The notes under the pieces: model-generated
What the model was told of the DNA's origin: nothing
What the model saw: the letters and a program-made list of their open reading frames with translations, nothing else
The model's database searches: none
Part shown: in pieces, positions 50,501-62,604 of the stretch
Numbering within the stretch: position 1 is the first letter of the stretch
Layout of the letters: each line of letters begins with the position of its first letter
NCBI GenBank assembly: GCA_030737875.1
Contig: CM060912.1
Span: 122,526,993-122,590,992 of the forward strand
DNA from: Allium sativum
Lineage: Eukaryota; Streptophyta; Magnoliopsida; Asparagales; Amaryllidaceae
Reading direction: 5' to 3'
DNA: 64,000 nt
Made by a program: the position numbers and the translations under genes

Positions 50501-51816
50501 ACGATTCTTTCTGCACACTTTACCTCAGCTTCGTATTTTGTTAACCAATCTAGCCCGAGAATGGTATCGAATTTGGGAAAATCCATAACGATTAAATCAA
50601 AAGGAAACCTGTAGGAAGAATAAGAGACTGGCACTCTATAATATGAACCGAGAATAAGAGATCCTCCTATCGGATTATGTACACCAACCGAATCTTTAAG
50701 CTTCCTCTGATTTAACTTTAATTTATGCATTGTGTTACTAGCAATAAAACTACGCGACGCACCCGTGTCAAACAATACAGAAACAGGAATATTTTTAATT
50801 GTAAGGGTACCTCCCAACACATCGGGTTTACCTGCTCCATCGGAAGCAGCTGGCGAGCTCGACCCGTCATACACGTGAGCTACTGTGGCCTTCTTCAGCA
50901 AAGGACAGTCTTTGACTAGATGATCGGTCTTGCGGCAATTAAAGCAGGAGCGAGTGTTCTGAGAACCCTGGCTTGAACCTTGTGAATTTGTCTTCTGCCT
51001 CTTCGGGGCTGTGCACACATTAGAGTAGTGCCCCACTTTGCCACAGTTAAAGCAGCTTCCTCTTGGCGGCTTGCCAGTCATAGGTTTTGAAGATGCTGCT
51101 TGGCTTGACTCAACTTGATTCCCGACAGGTTTGCGTTTGTTCCCGGCTTGGCTTCTAGCGCGATCCTGCTCCAGATGCCTATGGTCTAGGTCTTCGTAGT
51201 TGCATGTCATTTCCATCAGTTCGTTAAATTCCAGCTTGACATGGGCCATGGCTCTATCATGATATTATCACCTTAACCCAAGGATAAACCTCTTATTTTT
51301 GGACTTTCCAGTGGCGACGAGCTCTGGAGCATAGGGCGACAACAGTGTAAATTTATTCAGATAATCCTGCACGGAAAGATCCCCCTGCTGGAGGTTGGCG
51401 AAGTCATCGTGCATTCGTTCTAGTGCTTGTTCCGGGACATATTTCTCCTTGAAGAGTTCTTTGAATCCATCCCATGTTCTTCTAGCTTCTCTATTCCCGG
51501 CGGTGAGAGATTCCCACCATAGTTCAGCTTGTTCTTGCATAAGCCAGGCGCCCATAATAGCTTTATCTTGGTCTCCAAGCCTTAGGCCTTCAAGAATTTT
51601 CTCGCATGTTTTGAGCCATGTAAGGGCCTCTATTACTGTGCCGGTTCCCGAGAAGGTCTTGCCTCCTAGGTTTTTATATCTCTTAGCTACACGGTCTAGC
51701 TCGAAGTATTGAGCGGCCGAAGGTTGTATCAAAGGTCCTTTTTGAACTGGGGCTTCTCCCCGTCCTCTACCACGGTCGACACGGCCTCCTCTAGCGGCGG
51801 CTTCTCTGGTAGCCAT
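47482..51816 (-). pseudogene. gag-pol: Gag-Pol of element G, one frame broken by seven stop codons
   Basis: All parts lie in one reading frame from the ATG at 51816 with no frameshift. Stops are at 51268-51270 (TGA) and 51265-51267 (TAA) after the capsid region; 50134-50136 (TGA) and 50101-50103 (TAG) in the early reverse transcriptase; 49455-49453 (TAA) and 49452-49450 (TAG) between reverse transcriptase and RNase H; and 47751-47749 (TAA) before the chromodomain. Still visible: two CCHC knuckles, DTGA protease motif, FIDD reverse transcriptase motif, TDAS of RNase H, integrase H-H-C-C and D-D-E residues, and a chromodomain half with TWE. After the chromodomain the frame runs about 40 codons further than in B, into the hairpin before the polypurine tract. 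No full-length protein can be made, so mobility would need another element. Confidence 0.95.
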
Positions 51817-51826
51817 TTTTCAAGTT

Positions 51827-51843
51827 CTGTATAAGAAAGAAAA
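51827..51843 (-). other. Candidate 3' splice site before G gag
   Basis: In minus sense TTTTCTTTCTTATACAG is a strong acceptor, followed by ten bases and the gag ATG. This matches the position of the acceptor in B although the surrounding sequence differs. Confidence 0.5.
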
Positions 51844-52059
51844 GAGTCAGCTTACAGAAACGATAATTTATTGCATAGTTAAGCAGAAAATTTACGGAAA
51901 GATAACGATGGACTAATCAAATTGTTTATGCTATTCTGCTCGGCTCATTCTAGGACTTTACTAGTCCTATCTCTAATGAGCGACTCGCCTTAGGATACTA
52001 CTGATTCTATTTTGACGAAGTGTTTAATGTGTTAGACTCCAGAACTAAGGTTAACCAAA

Positions 52060-52071
52060 GCTCTGATACCA
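52060..52071 (-). other. Primer binding site of G
   Basis: GCTCTGATACCA is the complement of the initiator tRNA-Met site (12 bases), two bases from the 5' LTR at 52074. Confidence 0.92.
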
Positions 52072-52474
52072 GCTGTGACGATCCCAAAACCCCATGACAC
52101 GGTTTTAAGGATAATCATTAGAATATCACACATTAATCATCATTTGCAGATTACAGATAATAGCATAAACAGAAAATAGAATAATTTACACACATATGAT
52201 AGCGGAATCATATAGATATCATCACATCAGAGAAGCACAGTACAGGATACAACTTAGTGCATAATGATACATAGTCAGTCATCATCGCCTGAGGCGGAAT
52301 CGTACATAAAGAGTACACAAAATAAATATCAGTCTACATCGCCAATGGCGGAATCATAATATAGATACAATAATGGCGGAGAAAATCCAAGTCAGCATGG
52401 TGTAGTCAAGCCTCGCCATGAGCCAAAAGTGCGTCAGAAACCTGTAACTAGGCTGCCCGTGTGAAAATGAGGGC

Positions 52475-52742
52475 ACCCAAGTTTGCAAGGTGAAACAAAC
52501 TACGAGTCAGTCATGGGACTGGTATGAGAAATCTACTTAACTTATTAACAACAATAATAAGGCAAATCAAAGGACCACGCCACTTTTGCCGAACGGGTTT
52601 ACTCCAATGAGTGCTAGTCCATGAAATAAAGTAAATGATTAAATCATCGCAATGCTTTTTGAAAAATGAAGCCATTATAAGACTCAGGTCCCATCACACA
52701 ATGCAACGCAAGCCGGAGGATAGAGTTTTACCTTATAATGGC
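52475..52742 (-). other. Structured LTR module (G right copy)
   Basis: Hairpin 1 arms GCCATTATAAG (52671-52681) and CTTATAATGGC (52732-52742) are unchanged from the left LTR despite about 3 percent divergence around them. Confidence 0.68.
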
Positions 52743-55700
52743 CAAAAATGCTTCATACGAATAAAACAAAAGTGTTTGATATTATTACTAGTGCATATAT
52801 GTTTCAAAAGCAAATTCAATCATAAATATCAATCCTAGGCGGCATAGCTACCATCTACTATGTCGCCATACTAGTAATACAATCACGTCCGCATATTTCA
52901 TATTGGAAATTGGATTCCTTCATGAGTCGAGGCAAGGGGCAAGCTCGTCTCCGATTCGAGACACTCTAGCAAATGTCCCAGGACCCCACTATGATCCTTG
53001 GATCTTCAGGGCCGGTCCTCTCTTACTTTTGAGGATTGCCAATTCCTGAAGACACGTTTCCCGGTCCTTACAGACCTATATCGAGGCGCCTCGCATTTCA
53101 ACAACCACACAGGTGAAAAGTATATATAATGTCAAGGCTGGTAGGTCACTGACACCACCTTAGCTAGAAAGAAACGTCGTACTCTCCCTGCAGTCACTCT
53201 CCCGTTTTTGACTCATACCGAGGTGTGAGGCTCGCGAATTCACGTTATACACAAAGCTACGTCACACAGACCATGCTTTGATCATCAACCTCAAGACTTT
53301 GCTTTGCAACAGAAGCCTTGATCATATGCCACTTAGGCGTGCCACATAGGCAATCCACTACATGCGACTGATTTCTATCAATACATAACCTCTGAGCTCG
53401 TACGTCTCACAGAAGGGCGTTAAGCAAGAGAATAAATTCTCCACCGTCAAACAGATATATATTTAACAGAGATCAATCAGCATAGAACAAAATCCAATGT
53501 CAGACACACAGTCCATTTACAAGTCCGTTCTGGGTCTGAACGAAACCGGAGGCACCAATTCCTCGCATATCCGTACAATCAACAGTATGTTTAGACGGCT
53601 GCTACTTCAGTTCCTTCATGGTAGCTACTCCAATCACGAGCATCACTAGCGCCCATCCATCCAATGTGAAGATCGTCGGTCTTCAACCGTCTTCGACTCT
53701 TCGACTTCTCAACGTCGATCGATTATTTGAAATGAGATGAACTCGGCCTTTTCAAATAATCCACATATATTTAGATTTTCAAATCAATTTATCATATGGT
53801 TGGACAATTCAACATTCACATTTCAGTTCTTTAGTTATAATTCTCATGTTAAATACATTCAACCATCACATATCAAGTAAACACAACGAAATTGGTTTAT
53901 TTCCACTCTATATTGTCTATAGTATTTTATAACGATATATCGCCATTTTTATTTAATTTAAAACGGCCATATTTAGTTAAACGACGTTTCAGGTCGTGCC
54001 GATGCACTGGCGTTGTTTTTCACTAATTTTGTTTTACACATATCTAAAAATCTAACTGTTGGATCTTCACAAATTTTATATCATTAGGAAGGTCATTTCA
54101 AAACGAATCCAACAGTTTCAGTTTTGGGAAAATCCGACGGTTGGATCTTCCACACTAGCCATTTGAAGTTACGATTTCAATTTACGAACTGCAGCATCCT
54201 TATTCAATTTTATTTAATTATATTTATATATATACAAATAAATATAATCGTTTCTGGTGCTGTTTTTCTTCAGATTTGAATTAAACATCCCAGACAATCC
54301 AACCATCGGATCTTCACAAAGTTGGTGTCGTTGGAAAGATATTTTCAAGGCGAACCCAACGGTTGCGGTTTCGAGTAAATCCAATGGTCGGATTTCCCGC
54401 ACTAGTCGTTTGAAATCACGGTTTCAAAACACGAACTGCACGGCCACGTTTTTTTTAATTTTATTTATATTTATATATTTATATAAATATAGTTCATTCA
54501 AAAATTCCTATATCGTTTCCACTTCAATTATTTCACTAACGCCTTTAAATTTTGGAAAATTTCGCCATAACCTCCTTTGTACGGGAGGGGCTGGGAAAAT
54601 TCCCAAATAGCCACATGGGCGTCTCATGTCAAAAAGAAAAAGAAAAAGCCAAGCGGCTAGCCAACAGGCTCATAAAATCATCACCCAAACAAAACAGTAA
54701 ATGTGTACCTATTTGTCGGGCACAAAATTTTATTCCTCTTCTCTAGTCCCTTTGCTATAACCTGTTCAATAAATATGCATGTACATATATACAATTTTTA
54801 TCCTTTATCATTTTCCATTCAACTTCATATTCAATTTACTTTGGTTTAAAAACACCATTCATTCTAATGTTGCATGCATAGGCTAAAATCACATCATTAG
54901 CTAATTAGTGTATATTTCAACTCATGCATATTTTATTTGAACAAGTGGCTATTTTTAACACTTCACATTTCAAAGATGATAATTTTGGCGAACTAAAATA
55001 CATTCCAACACATGACTATTTTATTTAGTTCCTATGCATGTTAAAAATAATATTTCTTCACAAATATTTATTTCAACGTCCGCATATCTTTAGCATATCA
55101 CATACATGATAAAAATGATATTTTTATCATTTAAAATATTTATTCGACAAATGGATGTTTTCAACACTTCATAGTTTCAATAAAAATGTAATTTTTATTG
55201 TTCGATCTTTTTATTCAACACATGAACTTCTCCACTACACACACTTCTCAACACATGAGCATTTCCACACATGGATATTTTATTTATGTTGTTCATATTA
55301 GAAAGATGGAATTTTTTATTGTTGAAACTATTTATATATAAGGCGAATATTTTACATACTTCATATATATTATAAAAATGTGATTTTTATTGTTTAAACA
55401 CTTCATTCATTCACAAATGAATTAAATTTTCACACATCACTTTTCAACACATGAACATTTCCACACATGGATATAGTTTCAACATATGGCTATAATTTCA
55501 ACGCATGAAGATAATTTCAACATATGAAAATAATTCTAACACATAAAGATTATTCAAAATTTCGGCAACATAACGGCAGGGTAGTTAAAACCGGCGCCGT
55601 CCCTAGTACGGCTCCTCGCTCTACCTTAAAACCTCGCGGTTTTTGACAATGGGGATTCATGCATCTAATTCGCACGCATGCGGCATGTTTATTTTTATTT

Positions 55701-56076
55701 CCACAAATATTTCTAATTCATTTCAATCACCAATGGGTATTTTTCAACCACAACCAAACAATATCAACCACAAACAATTATTCAACCATTCGTATTTTTC
55801 ATCCAATATTTCACACCAATTCACAACAATAAATATCGTCCATGGTTTGTGGACGAGGGGAGTATATATATACATATATTTATATATATATATTATTTCT
55901 ATATTTCACTTGCATTTCAACACATATATCAATTATTCTATGCATGTATAATTCATACTTCGCTTATATAGCTTACACCACGCATGTACATGAGGTATAC
56001 AACACGTGTGTAATTTATATTTCGCTAATATAATTTATACACGACATTTTCCATTCAAATTCATTTAATTTAGATT

Positions 56077-56082
56077 TCTCAC
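56077..56082 (-). other. Candidate 5' splice site in the G 5' LTR
   Basis: In minus sense CCAAT/GTGAGAAAT, downstream of the GC-rich leader, is a moderate donor. D has CAAT/GTGAGT at the comparable place. Joined to the acceptor near 51827 it would remove about 4.25 kb. Confidence 0.35.
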
Positions 56083-59000
56083 ATTGGTTTGCGGAGTGCT
56101 AAAAATCGTAGATGACTCAGAAAAATCCGCGGCTTCTTCTATGTGGTAGAGAGCTTCGTTGCGGTCCCAATGTTTCCTGTTTCATCGAATTTCGTCAACA
56201 CACCAAAAAGACATGTTTTTTTCAAAGTTTGCAACACTATAAAGTGTTTAAATCAGTTCAAAATTAATAAAGGTCGAACCTTTATTGTTGTTCAAACTTA
56301 GGGTTGGGATTTTCGCGATTTCTGAGAAGAATTGGGATGATCGGGGGTGTTGACGTGGAAGAGCTTCGAGCGGCGGTCCTGTCGGTGGTGGTTTAGTGCA
56401 GCTCGGCGGTCGGTGGCGATCATGGTGGCGATGGGAAGCGTCGGACTTCCTGGGCTCGATTCAGGCGGAGGCGGCGTCGAGGGAGGAGGTGCTGGGGTCG
56501 GATTTGAAGAGGAGGCGGTTCGATGACAGGTGGTGGCGACGGCGATAGGAGGCTGAGGCGGTCGGAATCTCGTCGGGAAGAATGGAGCACGCGTCGCCGT
56601 TCGTTTTGAGGGTTACGGGTTTTTTTTTTTAATTTATGAAAGAAAAATTCAGATTGGCCGATATATATATTATATTTTTAAATAGTGTTTTCTCCAATGA
56701 ACTCCTTTTCAAGTCCAACGACTATCGTCCTTAGCTAAATACCCCCATCCCGGACACAATGGGATAGATTTCGTTGGCCAATTCGACTGTTACAGTCAGT
56801 TATTTTTCAAATTAAAGTATGAAACATTTAATTTTTAACTCTGAACGTACATTTCAATTTTCCAGGGTCACAAACTGATTCGAACAATTCCAGAAAAATA
56901 AATCTAACTATGTATTGACGCTACGGTCCCAACAAAACTAGTTTCGTCGAATTCTGAGGTTGTTTGAAAAATGGCCATTTTCTGGTCGATCCAATTTAAC
57001 AGAAATTGACCAAACACATTTTCTTTTGCCACGCTCACATATTAGCTTCAAAAATTATGAAATTTGAAACCTAGCAATAGTTTGACATCCCGGACCCAAC
57101 AAAAGATGTTTCGTCGAATTCCGAGGTCGTTTGCAAAATATCAATTTTCCAGGGCTATATATTCTATATAACGACCTCTCTGAAAATTCATTCGGCCATA
57201 ACTTTTGATTCCCGTTATGAAACTTCGATTTTTCAGATTCGTTAGAAAGGTATTGATAAACAGATTTAAATATTTTTGGTTTCGCTAAAATCCGTTATAT
57301 TTTCCACCCTGCACAGTCAGTCAAAGTTTGAATTCAAATTTTCAAACTGACTTACTATTTCTAATTCACTATTTTATTGAAATATTCTATTTCAATTGTT
57401 CAAATTCCTTTGAAATGACCAATTTAAAATTTTTAAATTGGCCCGTATTTTCCGGGTTATTACACTTGAGGTCAAAACTTACCTTTAGATATATTACGTT
57501 TTCATTTACTTTGAATGCCACATCGTCAAACCTGTCAAATCAAAAATTGATTTCCCTAAAACCACGGGTATAAAGCTAAGAGAAACGAATTTCTCCGCGA
57601 CCAAACATAGTTTTGAAGAGATCAACTTACGCGATCTGTTTGGTATACTCTGTTAGACATTCGTCCATACAAGTTGTCCTGGGTCTGGACAAACCGACGG
57701 CACTATTTTGTAAATCCATCTTAGCAATTTCTACATAGGATTGACAAAACAACCCATGGATACTTCGTTTCAATGGTCTTCAACTTGACTTCAAATTAAT
57801 CAACGCCTAGGTCGAAACAAAGTGGTATTTGGATTTCATTTAGAAACCTAGTACCGGTCTCTTTGAATCGATGAACGTTAATATCTTTTAGGGCTAAGTG
57901 ATACTTAAATGATCAGGTGATCGTATTCAACAAATTTTCGTATCTATTTTATCAGGACTTATCTACTAAAACATACAAGATTCCAGATTTCAACAAATTT
58001 TTTTTATAAGACACGTAAATGATTAAATTAAAATGAACAAGTCTATTGGGTCTTGCCACATTATTATAAACAAAACAATAAATCAATTATCGCATCAAAT
58101 CTAGTCTATCATAATTCAATAATCCAAATAAACGATGTTAATCCATTCGTTGATCTTGGAAAATAATTATTCCCAAATCATATCTATCAAATGTTTAATC
58201 CAGGTTAAGAGTTCCCTTTTTCTTTCCATTGATTATAATAATATTGTTATAATCCATACTTCGATATACATATATATACACGACTTATTATATAAATGTT
58301 ATTTCATTAATTCAATATATAATTTATTTGAATCTTATTTAAAACGAAAAGTGAATGGTACTTTAGTCGATTCTCAGTTCAACATTTCTATCTGATTCTT
58401 CTTTATTCTATTTATTTTCCTAACTACAGAATAACACCATTGTTATTATCCAACCAAATCTTCTTCTCAACCATTCTTATCCGCAAAATATTTGCCTCTG
58501 ATATTATTCACTTTGGATTGTGAATATCGTTCCCTCTTGACTTGTTTACCACATCAACTTAATTTCATTCACAAATATAGGTAAGGGTCCTATTTTGTTT
58601 ATTTATAAATGAGAATTCAATATTTGGTTTAATCGCCGTTAATTCCACTTTTTAAATGATTCCTTGATTTAAAATATATATTCCTCGACCTAAGCCGATT
58701 GCAATTTAAAATAACATTTTAAATGTTCATCTCAAAACAATTGGGTTCACTTAAATGTAATATTATTGACGATCAACCATCATTTATTTAACTTTGATAT
58801 ATTGTCAATCACAGCCCAACAAATCCGACTTGAACTAATTATCAGTATTTTAAATCATAGTGAATTCGTTTAAATAACTTTGTTAAATCTCACAAAGTAC
58901 AACTCTTCTTACAATGATCTACTCCGATCAACATACCATCGGTTCTCCAGATTTTAGTCTGCATACTAACCATTTCCCATTTTTCTTTTAAGATAAATAT

Positions 59001-61026
59001 TTATATATATCCTAAATATAAGGTTTATGCTTTTAAAAGAAAACTCTTTTATAATTTATTTCCATTTCCTTCCTTTTAGTTTCAATACATTTATTTCCTT
59101 TACTTTTATCTTCCTCTCCTTTATATTTCTTTTAAATTTTTCGCAGCCCCATTAAATTTCAAGCCCAACTCCTTCATTCACTTTTTCCTTATTGATTCCA
59201 TTTCTAACTTAGCCCAAAAAGCCCAAATGCTACCCGTCTATTTCCTTTCTGCGTTGTTGTCTGCTACTTCCTTATCTTCTCTACTTCATTAAACCACTTC
59301 GATCACGAGACCCAATCCCCAGCCTCATCTCCCATCTCTTTCTTTCCTTTCTTCAACCGTGTTAACGGTATTGGCATTTCCAGCATAATGCTTCCCGTCC
59401 CATGCAAAACAATTCGCCATCTTTACTTCCATTTTCAGTTTAATCCTTCCCGTCCCATATTTCCTTCCCACTGCAGTTTCTTTTCTTTTTTTTCTCTTTC
59501 TATTTAATTAGTTCCTATTTTATTTTAATTCACTTCAGGCCCAAGCCCATCTGTTTCAGCCCAGACCCTCCTCTTCTTATCTTCACTTCCGTTCCTCCTG
59601 TAACTCCTTGTTTCTTTCCTTTTGCTGTTCATGCTCCCTGTTCTATCTTTTGTTTTACATTTTTTTTCTTTTATAAAAACATTTCTTATGCCGAAAACAA
59701 AACAATGCCATGAACCGTCGTCTTCTCGTGCCATTTAGTAGGGTAATGTACACAGCAACTTGGTGGATTTTGATGCCTTCATGCGCCAGTATTGTATATA
59801 ATAGTGAACCAATCCTCCCATTTTCTTAGCTTCACGTTTATGTTTGCATTTGGTTTTGAAACATCAGCATATGTACCTTAGTTAAGTGCTTCCATGCGTA
59901 ACCGCTTGATATTGGCAGAAGGATAAATTCTTGCGTAGGGATATCATAACTTCTCTGCGACCTTATTCATGCTTGATGCCAAACCCCATCCATTTTCCGA
60001 CCACCCTTTCCCCTTCATTTTTCTTGATCCGATCCTAACATGTCTCCGCTACTAACTCCGTCCACACAGCCATGATCAACGCCTCAGTTACCGTCCTTCT
60101 TCTCCCTGTGTACATCATGCACGCTGTCTTCTTCGACCATCCGAGACCATACAACTCCGTCTGAGCCTTTGTCTAGTTATCTCGAAGTTCCCATTATAAC
60201 AGTTTCGAATTCCATTAATACAGATTCTTGATTTTTATTTTTATTTTGTTCCCAAAGCACTAGTTATAAACGGTCTTACTTACTTCTGTCCCTGGCTCAT
60301 GAATTTAGTTTCTACATCCATCCCAGGTTTTAGTTTTACATAATTAAGATCGAATCTTCTAAATTAATCCATTTAGAACTCACATGCACATTGCATTCAC
60401 ATGCACATTGCATTAAACTATATACAAATAGTGAGTACATGGAAGTTCGCTGTTGTCCCCTGTCATGTGCATTCCATGTTACAGGTTTTCCTCCATTCTA
60501 GGCTAAAATTGATGATTTAATACTAGTAAAATACATTCAGAAGCATGCACAATATTTGTATTATGTAACTATCAGAAATAGTCTTCTAGTGGGGATTGTT
60601 TTTCTCACAAATAGTTCCTTGTTAAGTATTATACACTGGCCAAGGTACTGATTTGAGTTAAACAAAACTTGTAAATTGGTTTCTCCTTTATTACTCCTTA
60701 CAATTAAATGCTGAGGTTAAATGACAGCATTATTCTGCACTTTTAATTCAAAACAATTAATCAAGTTCCTCATCATTTACCTGTATACATCAGACCACCC
60801 AAGCTTCAACTAATATTTCAATAACTCTTCCATTCTACTCAGGCATATTACTATACAAAATTTATGAGTACTTATGTTAAGTACATCAGGTTCTAAAGAA
60901 AGGATGTTTATTCTCAAAATCATTCCTCTCTTTATCATATGTGTTTCAGTTTAAGAAAGGTAAATATGGGTTAACCTATGTATAACTATTCCACACACAT
61001 GTTTACATATTATATGATTCAACTAT

Positions 61027-61028
<2 letters not shown>

Positions 61029-61101
<73 letters not shown>

Positions 61102-61125
61102 TATATATACATATATATATATATA
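61029..61125. repeat. AT microsatellite in the C right LTR
   Basis: About 97 bp of AT dinucleotides with a few ACAC interruptions. The left LTR reads straight through at about 28724-28732 with no repeat, so the tract arose after C inserted. Confidence 0.95.
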
Positions 61126-62604
61126 GCATACACTCATGGGTATATTTAAATGAGAATGAAAATTAAGTTTAGTCATAAAACAAGGCTCCTCTGTTTTATT
61201 TGTTGTCCAGTTTCATTCAGTACTCCTTTCAGTATCATGATTTTATTTAGTCCACACACAACCAAATACATGTATGTATATAGGTTTGAATTCAAGAAAA
61301 TCATAATATGGAATACTTTTTAGAAAGGAGAGATTTTTTTGTGTTTACTCACTTTGATTTGCTCTCCTATTTCCAATTATCTTCTCTGTTTTTAAGTATT
61401 CTCGGCCATATTCCTCTTCCATTTTAAAGTGTTTCAAGGAGGCTTTTAAGGTATGAAGTTAGACAGATGAAGCAGTGCATTTATAGGTGGAAACAATGGG
61501 GGTTTAAGGACTTGACAGGGTCAGTGTTTGGGCTGTCTTGCCATGGTGGATTTGATATTCTAGCTTCGCGATGACTGATTGAAACATCACACAATGTTGC
61601 ATATTTGATGGGAAGCACAGCTATGTTTATAGCTGTTTTGGTAGCTGATTGAAAGGGACAAAACAAGGTGTGCATAGCTGTTGTATGTTCTTTGATGAGC
61701 TCGGCCATGTGTTTGCTTAGTGATTGAAAGGATGAAGTGATGTAGGTGTAGCTGGTTTGAAAATAACAAATGCGAAGAGAGGTACATATATGTAGACATA
61801 GGGCCATGTGCAAATAAGTGACATAAAAGAATATATGGTAGGATCTAGCTGCAGCATTTGATTGAAAAAGAAAGCTATATGTATATAGCTGTGCATTGGA
61901 ATAAAATGTTGGTGTGTATCGTTTATGGTTGTGTCTATTCTAAGGTGAAAGAGAAGTAGCCATTCAGCTATTGTATTAGCTGGTTGTTGTTATGATTTGA
62001 AAAAAAAATGAGGAAGCCTAGGTGATAGCTGGTTCATTTACTTTTGGTGACAAGGCATAGCAACCTATACAAGGATTTGAAAGGAGTGTTGCAGGGTATT
62101 CTTTCCAGTCATGATCTCGGCCAATCTTTGTACGCAGCTAATGTACTTATAAATGGTTAAAAACAAACTTCATTGCCAAGTAAATGTACATACATTAATT
62201 TTCTATGTAATGCATGTGTTAATATATAACTAGGTGCTAAAATGGATTTTAACTAGGCTATCCCTAGTAAACTTTGAAAATGAAAACTGACGCAAAACAA
62301 GAATTGCTATGCCTAGGCTCACTTTCTATTATTTTTTTATGTGAGTTTAAAAGCAAGTTTGAATGTAGACTAACATGTCAACATATTAACAAGTTAGAAT
62401 ATGCACTCCATGATTTTAGAATAATAATTATTCTAATTTAAATGGATTTTATATTACCAAGCTAATGCCATAAATCTTGCATAAAAGTAATATTCTTGGA
62501 ATTCCACAATATATTATTTTTAAATTTATTCAGTTTAAACTCATTTACTGAAATAATCCAAAATGAATTGTATTACAAATTCAGTCAAAACCTGGGACAT
62601 TACA

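Larger units (their letters stand above)
42080..57464 (-). mobile_element. Element G, Tekay/Del-type retrotransposon with decayed gag-pol
   Basis: The LTRs start TGTGACGATCC and end GGGTTATTACA, both 5391 bp. The duplication CTTGA flanks it (42075-42079, 57465-57469), and the split sequence matches the uninterrupted C left LTR at 25172-25190. The primer site complement is at 52060-52071 and the polypurine tract complement at 47471-47480. About 20 differences in the first 600 bp of the LTRs suggest it is clearly older than B. LTRs make up 70 percent of its length. Confidence 0.96.
52074..57464 (-). repeat. 5' LTR of G
   Basis: Pair of the LTR at 42080-47470, of equal length but with many substitutions and small compensating indels. 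The GC-rich leader is at about 56330-56600, with TATA-like sequence near 56660-56675 upstream of it in the minus sense. Confidence 0.95.
24167..62604 (-). mobile_element. Element C, large non-autonomous LTR retrotransposon hosting B and G
   Basis: The LTRs start TGTAACGACCCAC and end GGGACATTACA. The five-base duplication TTATT flanks it at 24162-24166 and 62605-62609. The left LTR is 6035 bp. The right LTR is about 6135 bp after removing G and its duplicated site, the excess being mainly an AT microsatellite. Without B the internal region is only about 920 bp (30202-31058 plus 41018-41079) and has no coding motif, but a polypurine tract and primer site are present. This fits a LARD-like parasite of autonomous chromoviruses. 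B sits in the internal region and G in the 5' LTR. Confidence 0.92.
41080..62604 (-). repeat. 5' LTR of C, split by element G
   Basis: Copy of 24167-30201, present as 41080-42079 and 57465-62604 around G. It carries a large AT microsatellite (61029-61125) and a 17 bp tandem duplication near 60383-60416 that the left copy lacks. The TATA-like CTATAAA (61480-61486) and donor (61347-61352) are retained. Confidence 0.92.
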
